A DNA stretch of 64,000 nucleotides from Symsagittifera roscoffensis (lineage: Eukaryota; Xenacoelomorpha; Acoela; Convolutidae). The notes beneath the pieces were generated by a model. That model made no database searches and had not been told where the DNA came from. It was given only the letters and a program-made list of their open reading frames with translations. The stretch spans positions 37,400,759-37,464,758 of the forward strand of contig NC_087063.1 in the NCBI RefSeq assembly GCF_963678635.1. Reading direction: 5' to 3'. Both the position numbers and the translations under genes were made by a program. Shown piece by piece: positions 33,155 through 45,900 of the stretch (its first letter is position 1; every line of letters begins with the position of its first letter).

Positions 33155-34564
33155 CCCGCACTGACACGTTCGAGATTGAAATCGATTTAAATCTATTTTT
33201 TGCAGATAGTATACTGTTTAGGAGTCGATTTACGATGGCCCATAGATTTATATTTTTTAAAATTTTTAGATAAAGAATTTTTGCAAGGCAGTGAAATCCA
33301 TCAAAATCTCAACTAAATCTATTCAAGTCGATATATATATCGATTTTTTGGGTTCGAAAAAATCCTTTCAGTAGCCTAAAAAAAACTCATTTCAAATCGA
33401 TATCAATCAATTTTTTCTGCTGAAAAAACATGCTTTCTGAAAACATTCTTGCAATGAAACCAGAGAAAATTATGAGTATGAATCAGGTTATGAATCAGGT
33501 TATGAGAGAATAAATTATGTCAAAACCATTATTGTGGTCAAACTAGCAGACTTTGACACTTTGAGCACAAAAAATGAAAAAAAAACATAGAACGCTATCA
33601 AATGAATAAGATTTTGAACCAAAAACATTGTTGAAAAATCAAGGGTTTTGTCAAAATAAATCAGATTTTGAGCGCGAAAATATGCAACAAAACCATAGAA
33701 CGCCATCACAATGAGCAAATTTTGGGCCAAAAATATGTTAAAAAATCATAAGTTTTCTTAAAATAAATCAGACTTTGAGCGCGAAAACAAGCAACAAAAC
33801 CATAAAACGTTCAATCTTCACTTTCAATTCTATCAAAGGTTAAATTAATCAATGGAAAACTTTAATTAAAAAACTACCAGTAATATATGTCATAAACAGA
33901 GTACTATGCAGTATGTATCCCGTCCTTAAAAAATCGACAAAGTTCCGGTAGTTTTAACCTTGTTCTGCTATTTTTTTCTGTTGTTTGAAGTTTTTTTCGT
34001 TATTTTGTTAGAAATGATTAGTTTTTTTTTTCTATCATTTTCAGTATTTTTTCTGACAATGATTGGGTTTTTCCTATGCATAGGAAAAAACGAGTTTTTC
34101 CCATAACAGTACTTATCCCGCCCTAAAAATATTTCGATACATTTCTGAGAATTTTTTTCGGACATGCCTTTTTCGGTATTTTTCTAGCTAATTTATTAAA
34201 ATTGCTTTTTGTAACGATATGTAACAAGAGTTTCAAGTTTTTTAGCTTCTACTCGAGAATTTCAATTTTTTAAATCTTTTTTAATTGTATGAAATTAGTA
34301 TACAAAAACGTAGTCAAAAATCGATTTAATTCGACCTAAATCGATTTTAACCGATTTTGTTATTACTCAAAACTGAAAGAAAATGAAACCAAGACAACTA
34401 GACTAAATGGATTTAAATCGACTTAGAATCGGTTGAAATTGATTTTTAAACTACATCCTTGAATCAAATAAATAAATTTGATATGGATTCAAGTCGATTT
34501 TTCTTAGGTCTTTGCTACATTATCTGTATAAAGTCGATTGCAATCCATTTCTTGTCAGTGCGGG
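33155..34564. mobile_element. TIR-bounded non-autonomous element, about 1.4 kb
   Basis: CCCGCACTGACA at 33,155-33,166 and its complement at 34,553-34,564 mark the ends. Inside both ends come similar ATCGATTTAAATC-type words, so the inverted similarity extends beyond the perfect 12 bases. The interior holds many ATCGATTT/AAATCGAT words and a tandem repeat (about 33,520-33,810). No transposase frame and no sure target duplication were seen. Confidence 0.5.
33520..33810. repeat. Tandem repeat of about 120 bases
   Basis: Two and a half copies of a unit containing CAGAYTTTGAGCGCGAAAA, CAACAAAACCATAGAACG and AAATCATAAGTTTT-like words. It lies inside the TIR-bounded element. Confidence 0.7.
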
Positions 34565-34832
34565 CCAGAACAGCAAAGTCAATTTTCGAGTCTGAATATA
34601 ATTAAGACACTTTTCAAAAAACTGTAAAACCACTCTAGTTCTAACTAGATGATAAACCACCTCGTTCATTGAGACTTAACTATACGAGGCATCCAACAGT
34701 AATTTTAGGATAATCAGTTTATTTTAAGGCATTTAGCAGCCTACATGCCTGTGAAAATTTCCCTGCAACATGTAGAACTGCAAGTGCGCGCAAATATCAG
34801 CTGATTAAAGCTGATATTGCTTGGGGAGGGTT

Positions 34833-35229
34833 CTCATGCTTGAAGGACCGAATGCTTGAAAAGTTTCAACCAATCAAAATCGCTAAGCGTTCCTATTGGC
34901 TAAAAGCCTTTCTCACAAAATCGAAGTCAATATTAACAAAAAATGTTTTAAATCAGTGGAAAATAATCAAAAATATTACAAATTGCGGGTTACAACCGCA
35001 ATACTATTCAGATAAAAATCAAAATTTATGAGTTCAAGTTCAGACGAACTTTTCAGTCTTGAAAACTCATCTGCTTATTATCTAATCGGTCAGTATTAAC
35101 ACTAATGGCCTGGATTTATTTTCTTTCTTTGAGATTATCACGATTTACGTTGAGATTTTGAGTAGTCAATTCTGATTGGCTGAGAATAAGCCAAAGTAAA
35201 TTTAAAGCATTCGGTCCTTCAAGCATGAG
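34833..35229. mobile_element. 397-base MITE with perfect 25-base TIRs
   Basis: The inverted repeats 34,833-34,857 and 35,205-35,229 are exact complements (core CTCATGCTTGAAGGACCGAA). CCAATCA-type words follow inside both ends. The interior has no supported gene. The target duplication is unclear. The perfect arms suggest a young element. Confidence 0.8.
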
Positions 35230-36195
35230 GGACGCCACCATATTGCTTCATACCTTAATATCTCTGTTATTCTTTGGAGTATTCTTCAAACAGTTATGGC
35301 GCGAGAATTGAACTTTTTCACACCAAAGAAAAAGCGGCAAATTCTCGAGCCTGAAAATCGATTGGCTTTGATATCTAGTTTCGCCTGATTATCAGTAGCA
35401 GTCGATTATTGATAAAGTTTTCTCCTTGTTACGACTGAATTTAGGTGCGATTTCAACGTCAAAGCGGACCTCGACAACCCCCATATAGTATCTGATTTGC
35501 CATAAAATCGTAATTTGTTGTCTATGCGGGTGCATTTAGCGCAATGCACAGCAATGATTATGTTGAATGCAGCTCTGCACGCACTTGTAGTGTGAGTGTT
35601 GACTGGTTCCATCAATCCATAGCTCAAGTCCATCCCATCTCTCACTACAATTTGTTCAAGATGAAGTTGTGCGTGGTAGCGTATTGGGCCAATTCGAAAG
35701 TCTTTTTTTAAGCTAAGGAAACGTTATAGTTTTTGTTACATTGGGTCCTTTTCATGACACTTTTTTTCTGATTCTTTTATTTCTGTGGCAGTTGTTTTGC
35801 TGCTTTTTTCAGACTATTCTTCCACTCATTTTTCCGCACCTGGGTGTTCCACCTTAGGTTTCTGACTGAAGCAAGCTTTCACGTGGTTTGTCAACTGGCT
35901 TTTTTCTCTCGTTGATACACTTGATGCATGTGAACTTCATATCTTTGACCCTGTGTGCTTTTTTTGTTTTACTCATCGTGAGGCCGTCTTGCAAAACCTT
36001 TTGCAACATTCCCACCTCTACCTAAAGATCGACTCCTCGGATTTAGGTGCCTGTGCTCTAATGCGCTTCATGCCTCTTTTTCTGATGAGCCTCATCTTCT
36101 CTTTTCAATATTGGAAACAGCTTCCAGGATTTATTCTTGTACTTGGTCGCTTGTTCTAAGTTGTTTTCATTGCTGTTTTGGATTCCACAAACAAA
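35230..36195. other. Non-coding stretch, nothing recognised
   Basis: Short frames only, none with recognisable motifs. No repeat structure was noted. Confidence 0.35.
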
Positions 36196-37350
36196 TACCT
36201 AAATCATTGTACCGCTCAAAATCGCTCGAAAAATAGGCGAATTTGCGGAATCCGCAACTGTATTTGCGGAATCCAGAACAGTTTGATAAAACAATTGTAT
36301 CATTAAATTGAGCTGTTGCGGAATCCGCAACTGTAAGTGGAATCCGCAAATTGTAAGTGGAATCTGCAAAATGCAAGTGGAATCCGCATTTTGTTTGCGG
36401 ATTCCCTTTACATATATTTATATGTGTAGTAGCCTTTAAAATTATTATCTGTTAAAAACATGATTTGATTTCACTAGAATAGAAAATAACTAGAATAGAT
36501 CAGTGTTTGGGATTAACGGAATCCCAATTACTGACCAGTATTTGGGATCGATGAAATTCCAAATACTGAACTAATTCGACGATTTGCTATGCGTTGGGTT
36601 TCTAAACACTCTCAACCTAATGACTCCAAATAATGGATATATTCCATATTTATTCCACATTATTCTAGTTTTTGGGATTCCATCAATCCGAAATATTGAC
36701 CAGTTTTTGGGATCGATGTATTCCCAAATACTGACCTAACTTGGCGATATGCTGTGTGTTGTGTTTCCATACACTTCAACCCAATGACTGAAATTACAGC
36801 ATTTATTCGGCGTCATGTTCCCAAAATCAGTATTTGGAGTTGACGCAATCCTAAAGACTGACCTTATTTGTTGCTATGCTGTGTGTTCCATACAATCTCT
36901 ACTCAATGACTCCAAATTATGAAATTGTTCGGTGTTGTGTTTCCAAAATACGAAAAGATGACATCCACCGATTTAGGTAACCAATGTTTTAAGACTTTTT
37001 CGTGGATTCCGCTGACATTGGTTAAGTGTTTGCTTTTAAATTCCGCATTGCTAGAGATAAGAATTCCAGCTCAGCTTTTAATTGTTCATATGCAAGTTCA
37101 GTATTGAACAAATTTCGGAATCTACTTACAGTTTGCGGAATCCACTTACATTTGCGGATTCCGCTTATATTTTGCGGAATCCATTTACAGTTGCGGAATC
37201 CAGAACAACTAGCTACATTTGCTTGTTGCGGAATCCGCAACAACACAAATGTGCCGATAAAGTTTACGCTACAGGTATATGTATGCGAAATTCACTGAAA
37301 TTTTGTCTGTGGAATCCACTTACATTTTGGAACATATTTTAAGACTTGTC
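36195..37350. repeat. Palindromic GCGGAATCCGC repeat field with internal tandem units
   Basis: GCGGAATCCGCAA, TTGCGGAATCC, AAGTGGAATCCGC and similar words occur more than fifteen times in both orientations at 36,235-36,410 and 37,115-37,330. Between them (about 36,500-36,960) lie three to four diverged units of about 115-125 bases containing CAGTATTTGGGAT and TGCTGTGTGTT. The arrangement, inverted clusters around a tandem core, resembles a foldback element. Confidence 0.65.
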
Positions 37351-37559
37351 TCTGGAATCCAGGAACATACAGACACAAAATTGTGCTCCCATCCAGTGCA
37401 CAGTTTGGCCTCGTAATGTGCCTCCTTATTCCAATGTACTAAACGAAATTTTCTACAACTATTTCATTTGCCATTTGCAGAACATGCTCTCCAGTGTTCT
37501 AATTGTTCCGACTTTTGTAACGAAAGTAACGTTATATTTGTGCACTGGGTGTTTTTTCT

Positions 37560-38520
37560 TCAGACAACCCGAGTTGACCAAATGCTTATCATACAATTCT
37601 CATAAATAGAAAAATTTCTTTTCATACAATTTCATACAAATCCATATGTACAGCAAATTGTATGAAAACTCTATAATAAACATTTTCCCATAAATGGAAA
37701 TTGTATGATACGTGTTTTCTCCATAACCCAAAAAATTGTTTTTTGTTTCTTAAAATATTTTCTGAAAAATTTTGGGTTGAGTTTGCAACCCAACACAAGT
37801 GACAAAGACCTTGGTTACTCAAAGCACCAAAGGTGGGACGGTCTTACAATTACAATGCATAAAAAACGACCTAAATTGTCTTCCACATGTCTTTCACAAA
37901 CGATATAACAAAAGTAACAAACTTTTAATTTTTATCAAAATTTTTCAGTGATGATTAATTTTTTTTTTGAATTTTCAAACTATCAGACATCGCTCAAGGC
38001 ATACATAAACACACCATACAAAAGAAATAAGAACTTTCAGCGTTTTTGAAAAAAAAAATTCAAGTGAAAAGAAAAAAGCCAATATTATCGTATCCAGGAC
38101 TACGCTATGCAGACAAAAATTAAAATTTGCATGCAAAAAAATTTTTTGCGAAAAAAATTTTGTTTGCGTACAAAATTCGATTCGCGGTTGAAAAAAAATT
38201 TTGTGGGCAAATTTTCAAAAGTACTTGAAAAAAAATTTGTGTCGCTATCACAAAATGCCAGTCATACAATTTCCATATATGGAAATTGTATGGAAAGCAT
38301 TTTTTCCAAAAATATTATTATCAGTTTTTTTGTCACCAGTCTGTTCAAATATTTTCACAACGCCGGAGAAGTGGTTTAATTTTTTTTCTATTGTTTTTCG
38401 AAAATGTATGAAAACTGTATGACAAGCATTTTCTCCATACACTTGATGTATGGATTTGTTTGACAAGTATTTTTGTTGTATGGAATTGTATGATAAGCAT
38501 TTTCAGTGTATGGAGGTCAA
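37560..38520. repeat. Palindromic CATACAATTTCCAT repeat field
   Basis: CATACAATTT/AAATTGTATG words with TTTTCCATAAATGG-like spacers recur at 37,580-37,720 and 38,260-38,510. They include a perfect 30-base palindrome at 38,263-38,292. Same design as the field at 36.2-37.3 kb but with a different motif. No coding support. Confidence 0.65.
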
Positions 38521-38539
38521 CCCGGGAAGCTTTGACTTT

Positions 38540-38780
38540 TTAACTACCCGCACCGAGCGCCCACGGATCATTATCGATTATTTGTCATAATATGGTCAGT
38601 ATTCAAAAATTTACAAAATAATCGATTATAATCCATTAAAAAAGGATTATAACAAAATATTTTTATGTCAATATATTCCAATATTATCAAAAATTATCCA
38701 TTAGAAAAAGATTATGTTCCTTATACTTTTATGCCAATATAGGCAATCCACTATAATCGATTATATTTGATTTTCATTGA
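38540..38780. repeat. ATCGATTATAATCCATT repeat cluster
   Basis: Six or more AATCGATTATAA, GGATTATAAC and TTATCCATTA words, partly palindromic, end at the LTR of element B. Confidence 0.55.
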
Positions 38781-38798
38781 TTTTTTTGAGAGGTTACT

Positions 38799-39182
38799 GA
38801 GTTTATGCTTGGGGTAGCTTACTTAGAGTATTTTCAGATAGGGTACACCGTATGTTCGTCACGCAATCTTATGATCGGTCGGATAGATTCGTGCAACTTC
38901 TGAGTCTAAACCCAATCCTAAACATACTCTTATATCTCCTAGTCCTAATAGATCTAATGTATACTGGTATTTGCGGGTTAGATATCTGGAAGTTCCAAAG
39001 GAGAACAACTGTCATCTAAGTTGTTTTTAAAGTGTTCTGGTGCTGAAATTACAAGTAGTTTCAGCATTACAAACAATTATCATTGTTAGTTATGGATAAT
39101 GATTGGTTGGTGAAAAATATTTTATAGAGATAGTTTTATCAAAAATATAATTGGTTATCAATACTAGTTTTTAACTAGTTCT
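38799..39182. repeat. Element B LTR
   Basis: Matches the LTRs of element A through TGAGTTTATG, AGGGTACACCGT, GGATAGATTCGTGCAACTTC, TCCTAGTCCTAATAGATCTA and ATACTAGTTTTTAACTAG. Its right edge joins sequence that also follows A's low-coordinate LTR. Confidence 0.75.
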
Positions 39183-41896
39183 ACTCATCCGGGGCTTAGA
39201 GAGTTCTTAGTTTTCAAATTGTTTATTGTAGTGAAGGATGAATGCAGAGATTTCTTTGTTCTTCGGAGTAGTTTTCTTTTTAAGCAAGGACTGCGTCAAG
39301 GGAGGAGAGATGTAATTGTCTTCGTAGAAAGTAGAAGGGCATTTTTTCGTGTTCCAGAAGTGGGTCTTATTTTATCCTAGATTGTCTTGAGTGATCGTGT
39401 CAAGATTTCAGACTGATGCAATGATGTGTAGATTTCGTTGAGCTAGAGCGAGACTACGTGCAAGATGAAGTTTCACCTTTCTGTGTGAAATCAACATCGA
39501 GTTGGCCATTGTTCGTCTTCAATGGGTTCCTTTGCTACGATGTTGGGCCCATACTTCAAATCCTGTGAGGGTTGTGACTACGGCAACAAATCAAAAGATT
39601 TGCCATTCCAAAGTTGGAATGTCGTCGAGTTTTCATCTCTCTTTGCTGATCTTTCCGTTTGCTCTAAGAAATCATTTTACTTTGCATTTTAAATCTATAT
39701 CTTGTTCAATGAGATCAATTTTAGTTGTGATGTTTATTAATTGTTTACCCAAAAGCGTTTTTATTAAATTTCGGTTATTTTAAAGAGTCGCTCACCTAGA
39801 AAAATAGAATGTTGATCAAAAACGAAGTGTTGGTCATAAGCGTGGTGTAGCGCGGTTCGTCAGGTAGGCTATAGAGCATGCTCAGGACGTCCTAATCGTG
39901 GGTTAGGCCAATTGAGGGAAAATAATTTTACCGTCTCTCTGAGCAGAGTCTCTTTTTGTGTTCAACTTTTTGTTCCTTTTTATCAGGTGTTTTTTTTTGT
40001 TTTTGCTTGTGTCCTTTTATCAAAAACAATTTGTTGCGTTTTGGAATTTTCTTTTGACATTTTGATGTTTCGGGTGGTTTCAATAAATCTTGAAAGTGGA
40101 TTTCAATAGAAGGTTTTATCCAGTTTTAATCTGGGTTTAATCTGGTCTGAGTACCGTGGGATTTTCTTAAACATGCGGTTGGTTTTGTGGTAATATTAAG
40201 CTGCGTTGGTTGGATTAAGCTTAGTTGAAATTCTTTTCAACCCGGTTACAGTAAATTTTGAAACTTGTGAAAACAATTCAGAGTTGTTATCAGTTAAGGT
40301 TGAAACTTAAAATTCTTTTATTAATCAATTCTACGTGGACGAGTTGTGCGAGTTTGGTGGATAGAGTGAGTGAAATGTGGTCATGAGTAAATGACCATTA
40401 TCGAGTTATAAAAGATGTACACAAAAATAAATTAGTTTTTTGTAATTTATTTGCATTTTATTGATTTACCACTTCGCATTTTTTGAATTCTACAACGAAA
40501 TTATTATTTAACGCAATGGTTATGAAATTTACTGCGTTTGGATAGTCAGTTTTATTGTTAGATCAAAAATTTAAAACAATAAAAAAGAAGTTGTGTTTTT
40601 TTATATGGAATTTATTCTTTTAGATGAATGACTGGTGAAATCTAAAAAAGAAATGTGAAAAAACTTGCAATAATGGTGAGGGTCTTGTTTTATTTGTTAG
40701 TGTTAATAATGAAATTCATAATTACGAGGGTTCTGTTTCAAGGAAAAAACCATGGGAAAGCTAGTTTTGATCGTGTCAGATGTTATGAGAAGCTTGGCAA
40801 GCACGCGGATTACATTTTTAGTGCAAAGCTGAGGCCAAGTAAATTCAAGCGCTCTGATGATGTTTACTTTTTCGTTAAGTGTTTAAAACTCATGGTTAGT
40901 GTTTTGGATAAGGTTTTAAAGCTTGTGATTGAATTTAGTATTGTGAATGTGTTCCAGTAGGGTTATTTCAACGGGCTGTATGTATTCGTGGGGAATTATG
41001 ATTGGGCGAGCGTCATCAATGGGGTAGGTGTTGGTTAACGGGCAAATTATGTACATCTATCTGACAGGATCAGAATTACAGAGGATGCCATGCAAGTTAG
41101 TAGATTTAAAACAACAGGTGAATTTTAAAAAACATGGTGATGTGTATTTTTTTGAGTTGATAAAAATGAAACGATGTTGTGGGTTACGGGCTGGTGAGTT
41201 GGATATTTAATGTTTTTGTATGAATTTATAATATGTGTACGTGTGTGTTATTTTTGTCTTTAGCATGATTTAGAATGAACATTGAATGTCGTTTTCCTTG
41301 GGTGTAGGGAAAAGAAAAGGGAGTTCAGAATGGTTGAATTTATAGAAAAACGGTTCCTAAGCTATGCTGTTTGGTAGTGCGCCAGCGATAATGTTAATAA
41401 TTTTCTTATTAGTGCTATCTAGGTGGAATATATATTCTGATTTAATAAAAAAATTCTGTTAGTTGAGGATTAGTGTTTGGATCGTCTTTGTGTGGTGTAT
41501 TTTACAAGTATCTGGTTACAGCATGATCGTAATGGTTAATGGAAAATCGATTTGCGCGTGGTGCTATGAATCTGTTTAGGATCTGGTTTAAACCAATGGT
41601 AATGAGTTGATTTTCATTGAGTGCGGTAGATAGTTAGTGAATGAGTGAACTACAGTGTTCATTATCTTCGGGTTGTTTTTCAAGGGAAGTTTCAGTGGAA
41701 TAGTAAAAAAGTAGTAGGTGATTCAGGAGGGTGTGGGAACTAGGACATTTTCATCAACGAACAAGTTCAGTTGGTTGTCATTGTTTGATGTATATTATAT
41801 ATATGTTGGGGGAAAACTGGTAAGTTGTTAATTAAAACTTCTGGGGTGTTTATGTGTTGCGGGTGATGGGATTATAATCGGGATAAACGTGGAGGA

Positions 41897-42310
41897 CTAA
41901 GGAAATTGAGATGTAGCATTAGGGTGCTTTCGTTTAAAAATTCTTTGTGCTCTTTTGGGTGCAATGTGAACTGAATAAGTTAAAGATTCGGATGTTGAGG
42001 CTAAGTGGGTTAACTGATGAATTGTTATTGCATTGTTTGTATCATGAAAGTGTTGTTGTTGGGCTATAAAATTATTTTGTTCATACTCTAGTTGATTGTC
42101 GGTCAAGGGAATAGGTGCGTCGGGTTGATTACTTGATGTTGCGGAAAGAATAGGAGTAGCGTCAGTATATGAAGAGCGGGAGGGAGAGGTTTCATCTGGA
42201 AGCTGCGAAACAATGGGTTCAAAAGGTGGTTGAGAAAAGTTTGTAGGGCTAGGTTCGGAGTCAAGGAATCCATCAGAGGTTTCTACATCAGAATGATTTA
42301 AGTTAGACAA
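41897..42310 (-). mobile_element. Element B unit 1: envelope-tail-like frame
   Basis: A 137-codon minus-strand frame rich in Ser, Pro, Gln and Asn (begins MSNLNHSDVETSDG), with a basic end (RAQRIFKRKHP). Counterparts lie at 45,637-46,040 and 49,405-49,810. It sits after the hydrophobic frame at 42,795-42,989, so it may be a cytoplasmic tail or a separate accessory product. Function is not known. Confidence 0.45.
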
Positions 42311-42794
42311 GGTGTAAAAAAAAGGTTTGGATTGATTTGTTTGGATTGAAAAGGTTAGTCCATGAGTGGTGAGTTAGAAGTAAAAATGGATAGGGGAGAA
42401 GCGGTGAGGTCTGAGAGTGAAATGCGAGAGGAGTGGCGTTGAAGGTTTGATGGATAGAAAAGGGAATGTGTGAGGGATCCAATCTGTCGGCTCATCGTGG
42501 GCTAAAAAGATTATTGTTTTGAAAACGAAAGTTTCTTGTGTTTGTTTTTTTTTAAAATTTTTTCATATGTGTTGTCAATATTTAGTTGATGGAGTGTTAT
42601 ATGAGATATTGGAATTCGCGGGATATTACTACCTTGAGAGGTATGTTCAATGGTTGCTAGTGTGTCCTATAATTCCCTGGCACTAAAGATAGAGGGTGAT
42701 TATTATGTATATTGTATATATGTGGTGGTGCTGTGGGCGTTGAATTTGTATTGTCCTGTGGAGTGTCATGTGCTTGCTTTTGTAGCAAGCTTTT

Positions 42795-42989
42795 TTAAAT
42801 TTTCCTAATTTGAGCGTCAAAGAGGATTTTCTTAATCGGTGGAAAATATTCCAAAAAAATTTGCAAAAAATTGTGCGCTACTCTTGCTTGAATATTGATC
42901 TGTGTGTGTATTGAACATATGTTGTAGATTCCTTTTATTAGTGAGAAGAGAAATCCAACAAAATTAAAGATTGCGTTTAAAATAGTCAA
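42795..42989 (-). mobile_element. Element B unit 1: hydrophobic (membrane-anchor-like) frame
   Basis: Minus-strand frame beginning with a hydrophobic stretch (ILNAIFNFVGFLFSLIKGIY) that could span a membrane. It is repeated at 46,397-46,729 and 50,288-50,482. By position it fits the anchor of an envelope-like protein. Fossil. Confidence 0.5.
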
Positions 42990-45900
42990 TCTTTCTAATA
43001 CATAGCAGGGCCATCCTAGAAAAACTAGGAGTTCGTTTTTGATTTAAAAAAAAACTAAAAATTTTAATTGATGAAATATCATGGGGACGGCATTTTTTCA
43101 CATTTAACATACATATATTCTTTAATGACTTTAAAGTATCCGCTAAACTCTTGTGAGAAGCCTGCTGTTTCAGCTAGTTTTCGTAAAATTTTGATCAATT
43201 GATTGTCTTTGTATTGTATTCATTTTATTGAGAAGTTCTTGTTCGAGTTGGCCATTGTTCGTCTTCAATGGGTTCCTTTGCTACGATGTTGGGTCCATAC
43301 TTCAAATCCTGTGAGGGTTGTGACTACGGCAACAAATCAAAAGATTTGCCATTCCAAAGTTGGAATGTCGTCGAGTTTTCATCTCTCTTTGCTGATCTTT
43401 CCGTTTGCTCTAAGAAATCATTTTACTTTGCATTTTAAATACTTTGCAAATATCTTGTTCAATGAGATCAATTTTAGTTGTGATGTTTATTAATTGTTTA
43501 CCCAAAAGCGTTTTTATTAAGTTTTGGCTATTTTAAAGAGTCGCTCACCTAGAAAAATAGAATGTTGATCAAAAATGGAGTGTTGGTCATAAGCGTGGTG
43601 TAGCGCGATTCGTCAGGTAGGCTATAGAGCATGCTCAGGACGTCCTAATCGTGGGTTAGGCCAAATGAGGGAATATAATTTTACTCGAGTCTCTTTTGTG
43701 TTCAACTTTTTGTTTCTTTTTATCAGGTGTTTTTTTTTGTTTTTGCTTGTGTCCTATTATCAAAAACAAGTTGTTGCGTTTTGGGTTTTTCTTTTGACAT
43801 TTTGATGTTTCGGGTGGTTTCAATAAATCTTGAAAGTGGATTTCAATAGAAGTTTTTATCCAGTTTTAATCTGGGTTTAATCTGGTCTGAGTACCGTGGG
43901 ATTTTCTTATACATGCGGTTGGTTTTGTGGTAATATTAAGCTGCGTTGGTTGGATTAAGCTTAGTTGAAATTCTTTTCAACCCGGTTACAGTAAATTTTG
44001 AAACTTGTGAAAACAATTCAGAGTTGTTATCAGTTAAGGTTGAAACTTAAAATTCTTTTATTAATCAATTCTACGTGGACAAGTTGTGCGAGTTTGGTGG
44101 ATAGAGTGAGTGAAATGTGGTCATGAGTAAATGACCATTATCGAGTTATAAAAGATGTACACAAAAATAAATTAGTTTTTTGTAATTTATTTGCATTTTA
44201 TTGATTTACCACTTCGCATTTTTTGAATTCTACAACAAAATTATTATTTAACGCAATGGTTATGAAATTTACTGCGTTTGGATAGTCAGTTTTATTGTTA
44301 GATCAAAAATTTAAAACAATAAAAAAGAAGTTGTGTTTTTTTATATGGAATTTATTCTTTTAGATGAATGACTGGTGAAATCTAAAAAAGAAATGTGAAA
44401 AAACTTGCAATAATGGTGAGGGTCTTGTTTTATTTGTTAGTGTTAATAATGAAATTCATAATTACGAGGGTTCTGTTTCAAGGAAAAAACCATGGGAAAG
44501 CTAGTTTTGATCGTGTCTGATGTTATGAGAAGCTTGGCAAGCACGCGGATTACATTTTTAGTGCAAAGCTGAGGCCAAGTAAATTCAAGCGCTCTGATGA
44601 TGTTTACTTTTTCGTTAAGTGTTTAAAACTCATGGTTAGTGTTTTGGATAAGGTTTTAAAGCTTGTGATTGAATTTAGTATTGTGAATGTGTTCCAGTAG
44701 GGTTATTTCAACGGGCTGTATGTATTCGTGGGGAATTATGATTGGGCGAGCGTCATCAATGGGGTAGGTGTTGGTTAACGGGCAAATTATGTACATCTAT
44801 CTGACAGGATCAGAATTACAGAGGATGCCATGCAAGTTAGTAGATTTAAAACAACAGGTGAATTTTAAAAAACATGGTGATGTGTATTTTTTTGAGTTGA
44901 TAAAAATGAAACGATGTTGTGGGTTACGGGCTGGTGAGTTGGATATTTAATGTTTTTGTATGAATTTATAATATGTGTACGTGTGTGTTATTTTTGTCTT
45001 TAGCATGATTTAGAATGAACATTGAATGTCGTTTTCCTTGGGTGTAGGGAAAAGAAAAGGGAGTTCAGAATGGTTGAATTTATAGAAAAACGGTTCCTAA
45101 GCTATGCTGTTTGGTAGTGCGCCAGCGATAATGTTAATAATTTTCTTATTAGTGCTATCTAGGTGGAATATATATTCTGATTTAATAAAAAAATTCTGTT
45201 AGTTGAGGATTAGTGTTTGGATCGTCTTTGTGTGGTGTATTTTACAAGTATCTGGTTACAGCATGATCGTAATGGTTAATGGAAAATCGATTTGCGCGTG
45301 GTGCTATGAATCTGTTTAGGATCTGGTTTAAACCAATGGTAATGAGTTGATTTTCATTGAGTGCGGTAGATAGTTAGTGAATGAGTGAACTACAGTGTTC
45401 ATTATCTTCGGGTTGTTTTTCAAGGGAAGTTTCAGTGGAATAGTAAAAAAGTAGTAGGTGATTCAGGAGGGTGTGGGAACTAGGACATTTTCATCAACGA
45501 ACAAGTTCAGTTGGTTGTCATTGTTTGATGTATATTATATATATGTTGGGGGAAAACTGGTAAGTTGTTAATTAAAACTTCTGGGGTGTTTATGTGTTGC
45601 GGGTGATGGGATTATAATCGGGATAAACGTAGAGGACTAAGGGAATTGAGATGTAGCATTAGGGTGCTTTCGTTTAAAAATTCTTTGTGCTCTTTTGGGT
45701 GCAATGTGAACTGAATAAGTTAAGGATTCGGATGTTGAGGCTAAGTGGGTTAACTGATGAATTGTTATTGCATTGTTTGTATCATGAAAGTGTTGTTGTT
45801 GGGCTATAAAATTATTTTGTTCATGCTCTAGTTGATTGTCGGTCAAGGGAATAGGTGCGTCGGGTTGATTACTTGATGTTGCGGAAAGAATAGGAGTAGC

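Noticed and set aside
35406-36160. Possible small genes between the repeat fields
   Set aside because: Frames of 60-80 codons with no motif, coding bias or splice context. Expected by chance in this length.
37026-37342. Coding frames across the GCGGAATCCGC field
   Set aside because: Apparent peptide repeats are translations of the palindromic DNA repeat in different frames.
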